Virus record (IMG/VR): IMGVR_UViG_3300034283_001199
Location: 1-23,432 of that record
Direction: 5' to 3' (one strand)
Source of the DNA: a virus
Length of the DNA stretch: 23,432 nucleotides
Part shown: piece by piece, positions 6,976 to 14,756 of the stretch
How the letters are laid out: every line of letters starts with the position of its first letter
Numbering within the stretch: the stretch's first letter is position 1
The notes under the pieces: model-generated
What the model saw: the letters and a program-made list of their open reading frames with translations, nothing else
Database searches by the model: none
Told to the model about the DNA's origin: nothing
Position numbers and translations under genes: made by a program

Positions 6976-8950
6976 TCGGCGTCCTCTCAGAAGGTGAATC
7001 AGCGGGCGGTGGAGGGGGTGGGGGAGGTGGCGGCGGAACCATGTACCGCGACACATCGGTGTTCATCGCCTTGCCCCAGTCCTCTAAAAGCGCGTTGAAC
7101 AGTTCCGGCTTACCGGCCTGCAACAGACCCTGACTGATCGGCGCGAGGATCTGCATCGCGTTGGTGATGTTCTCAATGCGAGTGGCGACGTTGGGCTTCT
7201 TCACAGACCCAGCCTCAACGCGGTACGAATACTCCCGCACAACGGAATCCGGGTCTTCGCCTTGAACGTGCATCTGCCACGCCTGCGCAGCCATGGGGCC
7301 AAGCAGAGGAGCAACGTCTTGCGGGCCAATCAACCATCGGGCAAGAAGAGCTTCCTTGCGAGCGACCAGCGACAGAGCGTCTTCCAAAATATTTGCGTAA
7401 TCGTCCGGCCTGACCGAAATCTGCTCAGCCTTCACCTGCGCTTCTGCAGCTGATCTGAAGGAATTCCTGGTCATGCCATAGATGAGTTCTGTCAGACCCA
7501 CGCGACGGTCGAACAGTGCGGTGACCTCAGAGATGATCTGGTACATGTCCGAGGTGACACCCGGCATCTGGAAGACCGAGATCACATCGTTGACCGACCG
7601 GCCGATGGCTTCAGAGATCTCTACGATCTTGAACCCGCCCTCATCCTTCTCCAAGATCTTGGCCTTCAGATCCGGGTCTGCGGACTTGGCTACACCGATC
7701 AGCACCTGCGCGCTGGTTGCAATGCGCGTGGCGAGGAACGACATCGCCCAGTTGATGAATCGAAGCTCACCGATACCGGGACGAATGATAGAGATGGGCC
7801 AGCTGTACCCCGGCTTGCCGTGCCAAGCGAGCGGTGTGAACGGCCAGCCTCCTGGTTCTGCCCAGAATGGGATGGGCCACTGAGCCGCCATGAACATCGA
7901 CGGCGCAACCCCAGTCTCGTCCACCTCCTCCTGCAACATCGCTTCGGGCATGTTCAGTGGGAAATCAATTCCCTCTGCCACGGCGATATAGCAGTTGGGT
8001 CCGAACGCATCGAACTTGCCGCGGAGGTCTTTGTCGGCGTTCTTGAGCCGGTCGCCAAACCCCGTCTTTGAGTACACCTCCCAGTAGACGATGAGGTCGT
8101 TTGTCTTCCCCATCTTCTTCTTGTACTCAAAGCCGCGCTCGTTGTTGTCGCCGCGGGACGAGTAGCTTTCCATGTGCCCGCTCAGATCCTCGCGAGACAG
8201 GCCGAACTTCGCCGCAACTTCATCCACTGGCTGGACACGCTTCCGTGCAGCCCAGCGGATGTCCTCAAACTCATCGGCATCGGGATCCCAGACGAGGTTA
8301 TCGATGGAGTCGTAGAAGCTCCCGGCCATCTTCAGCTGCGATCCCGGCGGCGAATAAAGCTCATGCCACCAGACGCCTGCACCCTTAATGAACGCTTCCT
8401 CCACCACCTTCCGCGAGTGCTTCTTAAGATCCAACTCGTTGGGCGTGTAGTTGAGGTAGTCTTCCAAGAGCTTGGAGACGAGCTTGCGCCGCTCCAGCAT
8501 CATCTGCTGATCCTGCAAGCCCTGCTGGTACATCTGCATGCCGGGGTCTGGCATCATCACCGGCTGGCCATCGGGTCCAATGATTGGCTGACCGTCCGGC
8601 CCCATGGCTGGCACTGGGGGCTGGGGCTGGATGCCAAGGAGTGCTGGCCCGATGATGGGATACTCCTTGGGGGTCACCGCGCGGTTGGGGTTCCGGTGGT
8701 GGATCACCGCGGTAAAGAGGCGCACGGCCTCCCACACACGGTTGACCTGCATGCGGAATGCAGGAGGAGTCATGCCCTTGTTGTAGCCACGCTCCCCACG
8801 GGCGTACCCATCTTTCCACATGAAATCTGGGTCGCCAGCGAAGAAGTTCATCGCCTCGTCACCGTCCTCTGTGAACGGACGCTTATGGGCGGTGGCCTGC
8901 TTAATGCACTCAAGCCAGCGGGCGACGATTGGACGAAGCGGTTTATCCAT
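6968..8950 (-). CDS. Portal protein, 660 aa
   Basis: This large protein lies two genes downstream of the large terminase and has portal character: an N-terminal region with FRMQVNRVWEAVRLFTAVIH, a long helical insert (QQMMLERRKLVSKLLEDYLN), a wing region with the segment FYDSIDNLVWDPDADEFEDI, and a stem/clip part containing GIGELRFINWAMSFLATRIA. Portals of about 600-750 aa are typical of short-tailed phages; the dodecameric ring sits at one capsid vertex and lets DNA pass. The start is the ATG at 8950, with AGGAG five bases upstream; a GTG six bases earlier would overlap that site. Near the C-terminus about eleven prolines run in a row after RYMV, an unusual tail. The stop overlaps the next start. 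Confidence 0.88.
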   Translation of the reverse strand: MDKPLRPIVARWLECIKQATAHKRPFTEDGDEAMNFFAGDPDFMWKDGYARGERGYNKGMTPPAFRMQVNRVWEAVRLFTAVIHHRNPNRAVTPKEYPIIGPALLGIQPQPPVPAMGPDGQPIIGPDGQPVMMPDPGMQMYQQGLQDQQMMLERRKLVSKLLEDYLNYTPNELDLKKHSRKVVEEAFIKGAGVWWHELYSPPGSQLKMAGSFYDSIDNLVWDPDADEFEDIRWAARKRVQPVDEVAAKFGLSREDLSGHMESYSSRGDNNERGFEYKKKMGKTNDLIVYWEVYSKTGFGDRLKNADKDLRGKFDAFGPNCYIAVAEGIDFPLNMPEAMLQEEVDETGVAPSMFMAAQWPIPFWAEPGGWPFTPLAWHGKPGYSWPISIIRPGIGELRFINWAMSFLATRIATSAQVLIGVAKSADPDLKAKILEKDEGGFKIVEISEAIGRSVNDVISVFQMPGVTSDMYQIISEVTALFDRRVGLTELIYGMTRNSFRSAAEAQVKAEQISVRPDDYANILEDALSLVARKEALLARWLIGPQDVAPLLGPMAAQAWQMHVQGEDPDSVVREYSYRVEAGSVKKPNVATRIENITNAMQILAPISQGLLQAGKPELFNALLEDWGKAMNTDVSRYMVPPPPPPPPPPPADSPSERTPNV

Positions 8951-8974
8951 GGGCACTCCTATTAGCTAGTGTCC

Positions 8975-9292
8975 TTACTTGCCCCTGCGGGCTTCCAAGT
9001 CGGCTACCTTCCGCTCCAAAAGCGCCACTTTCTCGGCCAGAATCGCATTCTTCTGAGGCTTGTGTTCCCAGAAGCCGTAGTCCTTCCACGCCTGGAACTC
9101 GTTCACGCCGGGGTCGGTGACATGGTGGACCGACTGCTTCTCATTCCCGCCGTAGCCGGGGGCCAAGGCCCACAGGGTGAGGGTCCGCTGGCTCACCTTG
9201 GTGACCAAGGCCGGGATGCACTCAGCGCCCTCATGGGCACGGAAGAACACCCAGTCACCAAGCTCAGCGGTCGGCATTACGTAATCGCTCAT
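8975..9292 (-). CDS. Hypothetical protein between terminase and portal, 105 aa
   Basis: The N-terminal part (MSDYVMPTAELGDWVFFRAH, then ECIPALVTKVSQRTLTLWAL) looks like a small beta-barrel of SH3 type: a short hydrophobic pattern with GDWVFF and PALVTKV strands. The C-terminal part (QKNAILAEKVALLERKVADL) is a heptad-patterned coiled coil that could mediate oligomerisation. The ATG at 9292 overlaps the large terminase stop by four bases (ATGA), and the portal start follows 24 bp downstream of its stop. It is therefore co-translated with the packaging machinery and may be a minor head or packaging accessory protein. No family is recognised with certainty. Confidence 0.7.
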   Translation of the reverse strand: MSDYVMPTAELGDWVFFRAHEGAECIPALVTKVSQRTLTLWALAPGYGGNEKQSVHHVTDPGVNEFQAWKDYGFWEHKPQKNAILAEKVALLERKVADLEARRGK

Positions 9293-10983
9293 CTTTGTCT
9301 ACTCCCCATTGGCCCGAGAACAATGCAGTTGTCTTCGGACGACTGCTGCCTGCGGCGTTTGTCCGCGAGGTAACGCACCCACCATGGATCGGGGCCATAG
9401 GTCTTTGGCGGTGCGTGGTATTTTGGTTCGTACGCGCAGAGGTACTCCACGCTCTGGATGGCGTGGACTTCCCCGCGGCTCTGCGGCTCGTCGGTCACGT
9501 AGACCTGTCCGTTGACGCTCGTCGTCTTTTTCCGGTAGCGGCGGATCTCGCGCATCAGATTCGGACACGCACCATCCAAGAACTTCAGCTTGGTCGAACC
9601 GTCTCCCCGGATGTGGAGCATCTGCCGGACGAGCGCCGTGCGGGCCGGGATGTCGTCGGAGCCGGGGATGAAGCCGTACCCGCTCATCTGCGACTTGATG
9701 CCGCGCTTCTTCAGTTCCTCTGAGTACAGTTCATGGGGAAGACGGCCCGAGCCTAAGTCTCTGAGCATGCCGCCGTGCATGTCGATGATGAACGTCCGGT
9801 AGTTCTGGCCTTCTGCCTTCTGGGCGAACTGATCACCGAAGATCAGAGCATTGGCCTGTCGGATATAGAGTTCGTCGTAGATCAGCAGGAACTTCTCGTC
9901 TGGCGGCACTGCGCCAAAGACACACGCAAGTACCGTATGACCAGGGTCAATCGCAACATACCGCGTCCAGTCTGGCGGCACCTGACCGGCAGGCAGATCC
10001 TCCCGCCGCATAACATGCACGGACGGGTTGAATGACGGGTACATAAGCGTCGATTCGGTGGTGAACTCGCCCTCCGCACGCATGCGAAGCTCGTCCACTC
10101 CAAGGGCAGACCAACGCTCAATGTTCTTCTTTTTTTCCTCTTGGTCGATATGCTCGTTGTCCAAAAAACGCAGCGTAAACTTCTTAATGATGGGGTTCTC
10201 TTGCCCCTCTTCCTCCGCTTTGTCTGCTCGCTCGCACAGGCCGAGCAACGCATCATTCCGGGAATGTGGCATCGCACTCCATACAAACCGGCCTTTGCGG
10301 TCGGCAAGCCGCGCCTGCATCTCCCCAACCCATCGTTCATTATTAATATCCTCATCAATGTGAACTAAGTCAGCTTGAAAGCCCTGCGGAGGTTCGCCTT
10401 CTGAGGAGAAGCAATTAATAGTCCAACCGTTAGTAAGCTCTGCCTTGTTGAGGTAGCTGGCGTTCTTCAGTACCCAACTCATCTCTTTGATCATGCGTGG
10501 CGGGATGAGGGGCGGTGCTGGTTTTGCTTTGGAGGGGTCATCAACCCCGGGCTTAAATGCCCGCCACTGATTCGTCTTCTCATCCTTGATCATCTTGAAC
10601 GCACCGGCACGGAACAGCATCGGTACAACCACAAGACCTATGTGGGGCCAGTTCCTCCCGATGATCACTAGGTTCCCGCCCTCTTTGGGGTACTTCCCGT
10701 ACGGGTCTTGTCCGGTGGCCGCGCGTGCGTCCTCTACGAAACTTGCTGCCGATTTTCCTGACCGATTGCCGCCGATCAGAAGGCGTTCGCTCGCCATGCA
10801 CTTGTGAAACTCCTCCTGCCTGGGCATGGGGGAATACAGCCGCAGGGCTTCGATCCGGCGCTCTGCCAGTTCGATCTGCACATCACGCAGCTGATTGAGA
10901 GCATGCTGTGTGATGCCTTGGACCGCAGGCTCGTCAGGAGGAGGAGGCGGTGGTATCTGGGGGTGCTTTCTCATATTCGCCAC
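9289..10983 (-). CDS. terL: Terminase large subunit, 564 aa
   Basis: This is the ATP-driven DNA packaging motor and headful or site nuclease. Visible motifs: Walker A GGNRSGKS (residues 71-78), Walker B DLVHIDED (about 205-212, acidic pair after a hydrophobic strand), and RNase H-like nuclease acidic positions in YVAIDPGH (Asp346), LIYDELY (around 370) and FIIDMHGG (Asp401). An RYRKKT segment lies near the end. Length is normal for the family. The N-terminus has a six-proline run before the first helix. The GTG at 10983 gives the longest protein; an ATG nine bases in is equally possible. Neither has a clear ribosome binding site, so coupling to the upstream stop (10989) is probable. The next gene overlaps by four bases. 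Confidence 0.93.
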   Translation of the reverse strand: MANMRKHPQIPPPPPPDEPAVQGITQHALNQLRDVQIELAERRIEALRLYSPMPRQEEFHKCMASERLLIGGNRSGKSAASFVEDARAATGQDPYGKYPKEGGNLVIIGRNWPHIGLVVVPMLFRAGAFKMIKDEKTNQWRAFKPGVDDPSKAKPAPPLIPPRMIKEMSWVLKNASYLNKAELTNGWTINCFSSEGEPPQGFQADLVHIDEDINNERWVGEMQARLADRKGRFVWSAMPHSRNDALLGLCERADKAEEEGQENPIIKKFTLRFLDNEHIDQEEKKKNIERWSALGVDELRMRAEGEFTTESTLMYPSFNPSVHVMRREDLPAGQVPPDWTRYVAIDPGHTVLACVFGAVPPDEKFLLIYDELYIRQANALIFGDQFAQKAEGQNYRTFIIDMHGGMLRDLGSGRLPHELYSEELKKRGIKSQMSGYGFIPGSDDIPARTALVRQMLHIRGDGSTKLKFLDGACPNLMREIRRYRKKTTSVNGQVYVTDEPQSRGEVHAIQSVEYLCAYEPKYHAPPKTYGPDPWWVRYLADKRRRQQSSEDNCIVLGPMGSRQR

Positions 10984-10988
10984 ACCAA

Positions 10989-11618
10989 TCAGTCTTGTCG
11001 GTGATCGGGTGGCAATCCTCTTCCACCGTCACTTGCGGCGGATATCTCCTGCACCGCCCCCACGTTGCTACTGTCGGATCCCACCACCGGCACGTTTGAC
11101 ACTCCATGTTGCATCTCCTTCAAAGGGATTCCTTGAACCGTAATCGTTGTCGCCGCCTCCAAGATCCGCTGGCGAAGCTCGTCCTCCAGTTCCTCTTCGC
11201 TCCACGCGGTGAGAGGTTTCTTGGCTCCACCCATTGCGGTGTTTGCTGACACCAAGCGGACGACGGTATCCAGCATCTTGGTGCGGAACGCGCCGCCGGA
11301 AGGGGAGTCGAACAGCTGCTTCATGTAGCAGTTGGCGAAGCCTCGCACCCCACCGAAATACTCCATCAGAACTTCTAGGAGTTCAGACGAGTGGGGAATG
11401 TTCGCGCCGCCGATCCTGGCCGAGGCTACGAACAGATCGACCGCGCCCTTCTCAATCTCCGCGAGCTTCTTGTTGCCCTTCTTCTTGCGGGCCTTCTTCT
11501 CATGGGCGTTGCGGCACTTGCGGCACCGCGCGTGAAACCCGTCCTTGCTCTTATGCCAGTACGTTGGGGTTAGCTCATAGCTAGTCCCGCACTGGATGCA
11601 CGCCTTGTACTCAGACAG
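10989..11618 (-). CDS. Zinc-ribbon protein, possible terminase small subunit, 209 aa, probable CTG start
   Basis: Starting only from the first ATG (11366) would give 125 aa, but the same frame is clearly coding upstream. It holds a four-cysteine zinc ribbon (C7-x2-C10 and C32-x2-C35, in CIQCGTSYE and FHARCRKCRN), then a lysine-rich helix (HEKKARKKGNKKLAEIEKGA). No ATG, GTG or TTG exists between the upstream in-frame TGA and this ribbon. A CTG at 11618 has GGAG eight bases before it and overlaps the glycosyltransferase stop by eight bases. The rest is helical, with LLEVLMEYFGGVRGFANCYM and KPLTAWSEEELEDELRQRIL. Its place directly before terL, and the DNA-binding look, suggest the small terminase that recognises phage DNA; this is inference. 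An HNH-like fold is less likely because no HNH residues are evident. Confidence 0.75.
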   Translation of the reverse strand: MSEYKACIQCGTSYELTPTYWHKSKDGFHARCRKCRNAHEKKARKKKGNKKLAEIEKGAVDLFVASARIGGANIPHSSELLEVLMEYFGGVRGFANCYMKQLFDSPSGGAFRTKMLDTVVRLVSANTAMGGAKKPLTAWSEEELEDELRQRILEAATTITVQGIPLKEMQHGVSNVPVVGSDSSNVGAVQEISAASDGGRGLPPDHRQD

Positions 11619-12477
11619 GTTTCACGCTCCACTTAGGGCGAAGATCCATCAGCTTCACGCTCGCATCGTAGTTGGCTTCCCAGCACTGCTTGAGCTTCGC
11701 GCTGATGTCCACAGCCTGGACAACCTGGGGCTTGCCAACGCACTTCGGCTTCCAGTGCCCAGCCCACGCATCCCAGTTGCAGAAGACAGGGTTGTAGCCC
11801 AGCTTCTGCGTGCCTGCGAGCGACAGGTCGCGGGTCATCGTCACATCCTCAGTCGATGACTTCTCGGACTGATACTTGTCTGGGTATTCGTAGTAGAACC
11901 ATGGGTTGTCAGATGAGGTCTGTGGCTCAGTCACCTCAAACGCCCGCATGTCGTACATGATCAATCCCGTGGGCAGGGCGGCGCACTCTTGGATGCCCGC
12001 CATCTTCGCCCCGGTGTCACGGTCGTACATCTCCAGCTTAAAGTCTGGGTTGGCGTTCTCTGACTGGTGGGCCTGCCATCGGAACACGTAGACGTTCTCA
12101 TGCGGCGGCGGGCCGCAGTAGGGCGCGCCGATGACCACCGGACCCTTGTGGTAGTGGTCTACCAAGAAGTCAAACGACGACGACAGGAACGGCTTGGCAT
12201 CGGCTTGCCCCGCGTACAGATCGGGCTTCATGTCCGAGTCCACCATCACCAGCACATCGACACCGTACTGGCGAGCCATGAGGACGGCCCGATTGCGGGT
12301 CATTGTGATGGGCGTATCAGACAGATTCCAAACTTGGATCCGCGAGACGCGAGGGTCTTGGGAAAGACTAGAGGTGGCCGGAAGCATCCACTCCCGGATG
12401 TCCGGGTGTTCAGAGGAGATGCCGCCATTGCCACCATAAGAGAACGTGCAGAAACCGACGGAGAACTTTTGTTGCAT
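11611..12477 (-). CDS. GT2-like glycosyltransferase, 288 aa
   Basis: The protein looks like a GT-A fold glycosyltransferase, which would transfer a sugar from a nucleotide-sugar donor. Visible: MTRNRAVLMARQYGVDVLVM (59-78) leading into VDSDMKPD, whose Asp80-Ser-Asp82 is the DxD metal and nucleotide-binding motif; GPPPHENVYVFRW; QECAALPTGLIMYDMRAFE, the acceptor-loop pattern; and STEDVTMTRDLSLAG, where the Glu-Asp matches the catalytic-base region of GT2 enzymes. No transmembrane segment is present, so it is cytoplasmic. It is the first gene behind a sigma70-type promoter and heads the packaging block. The start is the ATG at 12477, 19 nt after the predicted transcript start. Target (virion protein, DNA base or host glycan) cannot be told. 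Confidence 0.8.
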   Translation of the reverse strand: MQQKFSVGFCTFSYGGNGGISSEHPDIREWMLPATSSLSQDPRVSRIQVWNLSDTPITMTRNRAVLMARQYGVDVLVMVDSDMKPDLYAGQADAKPFLSSSFDFLVDHYHKGPVVIGAPYCGPPPHENVYVFRWQAHQSENANPDFKLEMYDRDTGAKMAGIQECAALPTGLIMYDMRAFEVTEPQTSSDNPWFYYEYPDKYQSEKSSTEDVTMTRDLSLAGTQKLGYNPVFCNWDAWAGHWKPKCVGKPQVVQAVDISAKLKQCWEANYDASVKLMDLRPKWSVKPV

Positions 12478-12502
12478 TTCACACCCCGGGGATAGGTGTA
12501 CA

Positions 12503-12531
12503 AGTCTACAGTATTACTAAGCGCGCGTCAA
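12503..12531 (-). promoter_or_regulatory. Sigma70-type promoter for the packaging module
   Basis: Read on the minus strand, TTGACG (12531-12526) and TAGACT (12508-12503) are separated by exactly 17 bases. The -35 matches five of six consensus positions and the -10 four of six. The expected start point is near 12496, leaving a short leader of about 19 bases before the glycosyltransferase ATG at 12477. It lies in one of the few real intergenic gaps of the late region, just after the stop of the 666-aa gene, and would drive glycosyltransferase, zinc-ribbon protein, terminase and portal. Confidence 0.65.
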
Positions 12532-12536
12532 CCGAT

Positions 12537-14537
12537 TCAGTTCCAGGAGTACCCTGTCGGCCGCGCGTTGCCTGCGAGGCCCGAGAACTTGCGATTGTTG
12601 AAGCCGCCGCGATCCGGCCTAGAGGTGGCGGGCATGTTGGGCGGGGGAGCCTTCATCTTGGGATTCCACGCCAACGCAGCGGGGTCACCAGCCGCGGCCC
12701 TGTCTCGCAATCGCTGCAAGGCTTGGATGTGCGACCGCCATTCTGCTGGCGGGCCGTTGCCTTTGAATGTGCCGTAGGTGGCCGCTTCCCACTTGCGCAT
12801 CTCGCTTTCGATCTGCTGTATCTTTGCCTGTCTGGCCTTCGACTGGTTGAGGTCCGTGTCCATTCCAGCAACGGCCTTGTCGTAATCGGCTTGGCTCAAT
12901 CGGCCATCGTTAAGCCGCTTCCAGAGTTCACCCGTGTACTGGTCGGCCATCTCGTCTGGCGTGCGGTCTTTGAAGTTCTTTCCGCCCAGCTTTTCCCGGT
13001 AAGACTGGCCGGTGGTCGCACCACTGAGCCAACGGTCGCGCAGCGTCTGAAGGTCGGCGTCCTCTTTAGCCTTGTCTTTAGAAGCCCTCTTGCGAGCCGC
13101 AATCGGATCCTCGCCGTAGGAAGGCTGAGCCGCGGCATCGGGAACATCCGGTAGTCCTTGGACTGCTGCCTGTGGGTTGTAGGGAGTGCCTTGTGATGGC
13201 GGCTCAATGGGTCTGGCAGAGCCGGACTTCTGGCTAGAGTCCACTGTATCGCTAGGTGGCGGGCTGGGCGCAGTGCTGGGCGGGAATATCTCGTCCAGCG
13301 TGACTCTACGGCCAGCATTTTCGCGGGTTCCAAAAAAGTACCCATTGTCCCAGTCAGAGCCTGGATACCACCCACTCTCCATGGCCTTGCGAGCGCGCGA
13401 TTCTTCTTCGTTTTCGGCCTCAGTTGCTTCGCGCCCGCCTCGCTTATTGCTTGCCCACTGCTTAGCCCACTGCCCTGGACTTGGCAGCGCAGCAGCGGGG
13501 AGGGACGCATCTTCTTTGGGGGGCTGCTGTGCCCAAGGGGCTGCGCCAGAACCATCCCAATGCTGCCCCGTCTTTGAGTTGTATGCGCCGCCGTGAAAAC
13601 CTTTTTGCCAGCCAGCCGCTGCGGCAGCGTTGTCATCGGTTGCATCGTACGGCTTGCTGTAGTCTGGGCGGGGCGGGGCGTTGACTACCGGAGCAAATAG
13701 GATGGGTACGCTTGGGGCAGGGGCGTTGTAGTCCTGTCGCTGCGGGTCGTAGCTTTGCTGGTGCCAAGACGGCTGCGGGTTGTTGGCCTGCGGGCTGTTG
13801 CCGAACGGGTTTTGGAAGTTGCCCTGCATGTACTGCGTGGCGTTGCCCATCGCCCGCTGGACATCGGGGTTCTGCATGGCGTTCTGCTGCGAGAACGGGT
13901 TGTAGAACGAGCCGTTGGCAAGCTGGTCGTTAGCCTGCTGCATCAGCTGGCCTTGATCGAATGTCACTGGGCCGGTTAGCTGGCCACCGCTGTACTGCCC
14001 AAGCCTCTGTGAGAGGTTGCCGACAAACGCCTCGCCCTGCCGCAGCGTGTCCTGCCACGGCATCTGGCTTCCATCAACGCCGGTTGCGCTAGCTTGGATC
14101 GGACCTGGGCGCTGATCGATGGCGTTGTATGCCATGTTGCCAGCGTTGCTCTGCCCGCCAGTCATCTGGCCGTACTGGCCGGTCGTCGGGTTATAGCCCT
14201 GCGAGGTGAACGTCCCGGGCATCGTAAACGACTGGGCCTGCGTGTTGCCGCCGTACTGCTTGGAGGCTTGGTTGTACGCCTGCGCCCAAATCTGGTTGGA
14301 AGGCACCTGCCCCGAAAGGTCGTTCTGCTGCGCACCCTTGGGGGGAGTGCGAGGCACGTTGGACGAGTTGTACGCGGGCTGTGCGTACACGGACATGTCA
14401 GGGGCCTTGGATGGGGATGGCTGCTGTGTTGGCTGAGTGCTAGCCTGCATGCTCGCTTGCGGCTTCGCTTGCTGGGAGGTCGGGCTAGCTTGCGGCTGGC
14501 CCGCCTGCTGGTACTGCTGGCGGGAGATTAAAGCCAT
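12537..14537 (-). CDS. Gln/Pro/Asn-rich low-complexity phage protein, 666 aa
   Basis: About the first 330 residues are dominated by Gln, Pro, Asn, Ser, Gly and Tyr, with short recurring pieces such as SFYNPFSQQNAMQNP and FQNPFGNSPQANNPQ, typical of intrinsically disordered proteins. The central part is charged (EATEAENEEESRARKAMESG). Residues about 490-625 are helical, with RDRWLSGATTGQSYREKLGG, LWKRLNDGRLSQADYDKAVA and KIQQIESEMRKWEAATYGTF. No enzyme motif is visible. The start is the ATG at 14537, with AGGAGG eight bases upstream and a one-base overlap with the 51-aa gene. It lies between head and packaging modules, so a virion-internal or head-tail protein is possible. Function is unknown. 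Confidence 0.72.
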   Translation of the reverse strand: MALISRQQYQQAGQPQASPTSQQAKPQASMQASTQPTQQPSPSKAPDMSVYAQPAYNSSNVPRTPPKGAQQNDLSGQVPSNQIWAQAYNQASKQYGGNTQAQSFTMPGTFTSQGYNPTTGQYGQMTGGQSNAGNMAYNAIDQRPGPIQASATGVDGSQMPWQDTLRQGEAFVGNLSQRLGQYSGGQLTGPVTFDQGQLMQQANDQLANGSFYNPFSQQNAMQNPDVQRAMGNATQYMQGNFQNPFGNSPQANNPQPSWHQQSYDPQRQDYNAPAPSVPILFAPVVNAPPRPDYSKPYDATDDNAAAAAGWQKGFHGGAYNSKTGQHWDGSGAAPWAQQPPKEDASLPAAALPSPGQWAKQWASNKRGGREATEAENEEESRARKAMESGWYPGSDWDNGYFFGTRENAGRRVTLDEIFPPSTAPSPPPSDTVDSSQKSGSARPIEPPSQGTPYNPQAAVQGLPDVPDAAAQPSYGEDPIAARKRASKDKAKEDADLQTLRDRWLSGATTGQSYREKLGGKNFKDRTPDEMADQYTGELWKRLNDGRLSQADYDKAVAGMDTDLNQSKARQAKIQQIESEMRKWEAATYGTFKGNGPPAEWRSHIQALQRLRDRAAAGDPAALAWNPKMKAPPPNMPATSRPDRGGFNNRKFSGLAGNARPTGYSWN

Positions 14538-14692
14538 TACCGATCCTCCTGCTGAGTGGTCATGCCGTCCGTGCCCACGCCCGTGCCGTAGTACATGCGA
14601 AGGCGTTCAGCATCGTCCTGCGGGAGATTGCGGATCTCAGCGATTAGCTGGCGCAGGAAGTCCAGGTTCTGGATTGCTGGTGGTTGATCCAT
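14537..14692 (-). CDS. Small acidic protein, 51 aa
   Basis: This short gene is easily missed. It starts with the ATG at 14692 and ends with TAA at 14539-14537, overlapping the ATG of the 666-aa gene by one base (TAATG). The peptide begins MDQPPAIQNLDFLRQLIAEI and ends TTQQEDR. Its middle, LPQDDAERLRMYYGTG, is a clear amphipathic helix. Codon use is sensible and the one-base overlap is the same style as other junctions here. No convincing ribosome binding site precedes the ATG, because the terminator U-tract occupies that space, so expression may depend on terminator read-through. Function is unknown. Confidence 0.6.
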   Translation of the reverse strand: MDQPPAIQNLDFLRQLIAEIRNLPQDDAERLRMYYGTGVGTDGMTTQQEDR

Positions 14693-14696
14693 CTAG

Positions 14697-14730
14697 AAAA
14701 CGGGGCCAGGATGTTTCCACCCTGGCCCCG
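14697..14730 (-). terminator. Strong rho-independent terminator after the head module
   Basis: On the minus strand a perfect ten-base-pair stem, CGGGGCCAGG with CCTGGCCCCG, is extended by three inner pairs (GTG with CAT, one of them G-T) and closed by a GAAA tetraloop. It is followed directly by TTTT (14700-14697). A GNRA loop, a GC-rich stem and a U-tract are the classical signs. It separates scaffold, capsid and decoration genes from the 51-aa and 666-aa genes. Confidence 0.88.
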
Positions 14731-14735
14731 CCCCC

Positions 14736-14752
14736 GAAAGCCCGTGAAGGGC
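14736..14752 (-). terminator. Second, weaker terminator-like hairpin in tandem
   Basis: Between the decoration-protein stop and the strong terminator, the minus strand reads GCCC TTCAC GGGC followed by TTTC. The four-pair GC stem with a five-base loop and a short U-rich tail resembles small phage terminators or an RNA 3' end stabiliser. Alone it would be weak. In tandem with the next hairpin it probably increases termination after the head genes. Confidence 0.5.
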
Positions 14753-14756
14753 AGTA

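Noticed and set aside
6960-6976. Programmed frameshift at the A-run joining portal and 71-aa frames
   Set aside because: The slippery-looking TTTAAAA lies at the portal stop and the relative frame does not fit a simple -1 shift; the ATG overlap explains the junction.
8174-8965. Plus-strand 263-codon open frame opposite the portal gene
   Set aside because: It is antisense to a recognised portal, has no start signal and shows the composition of a codon-bias shadow; similar long antisense frames oppose the capsid, scaffold and fibre genes.
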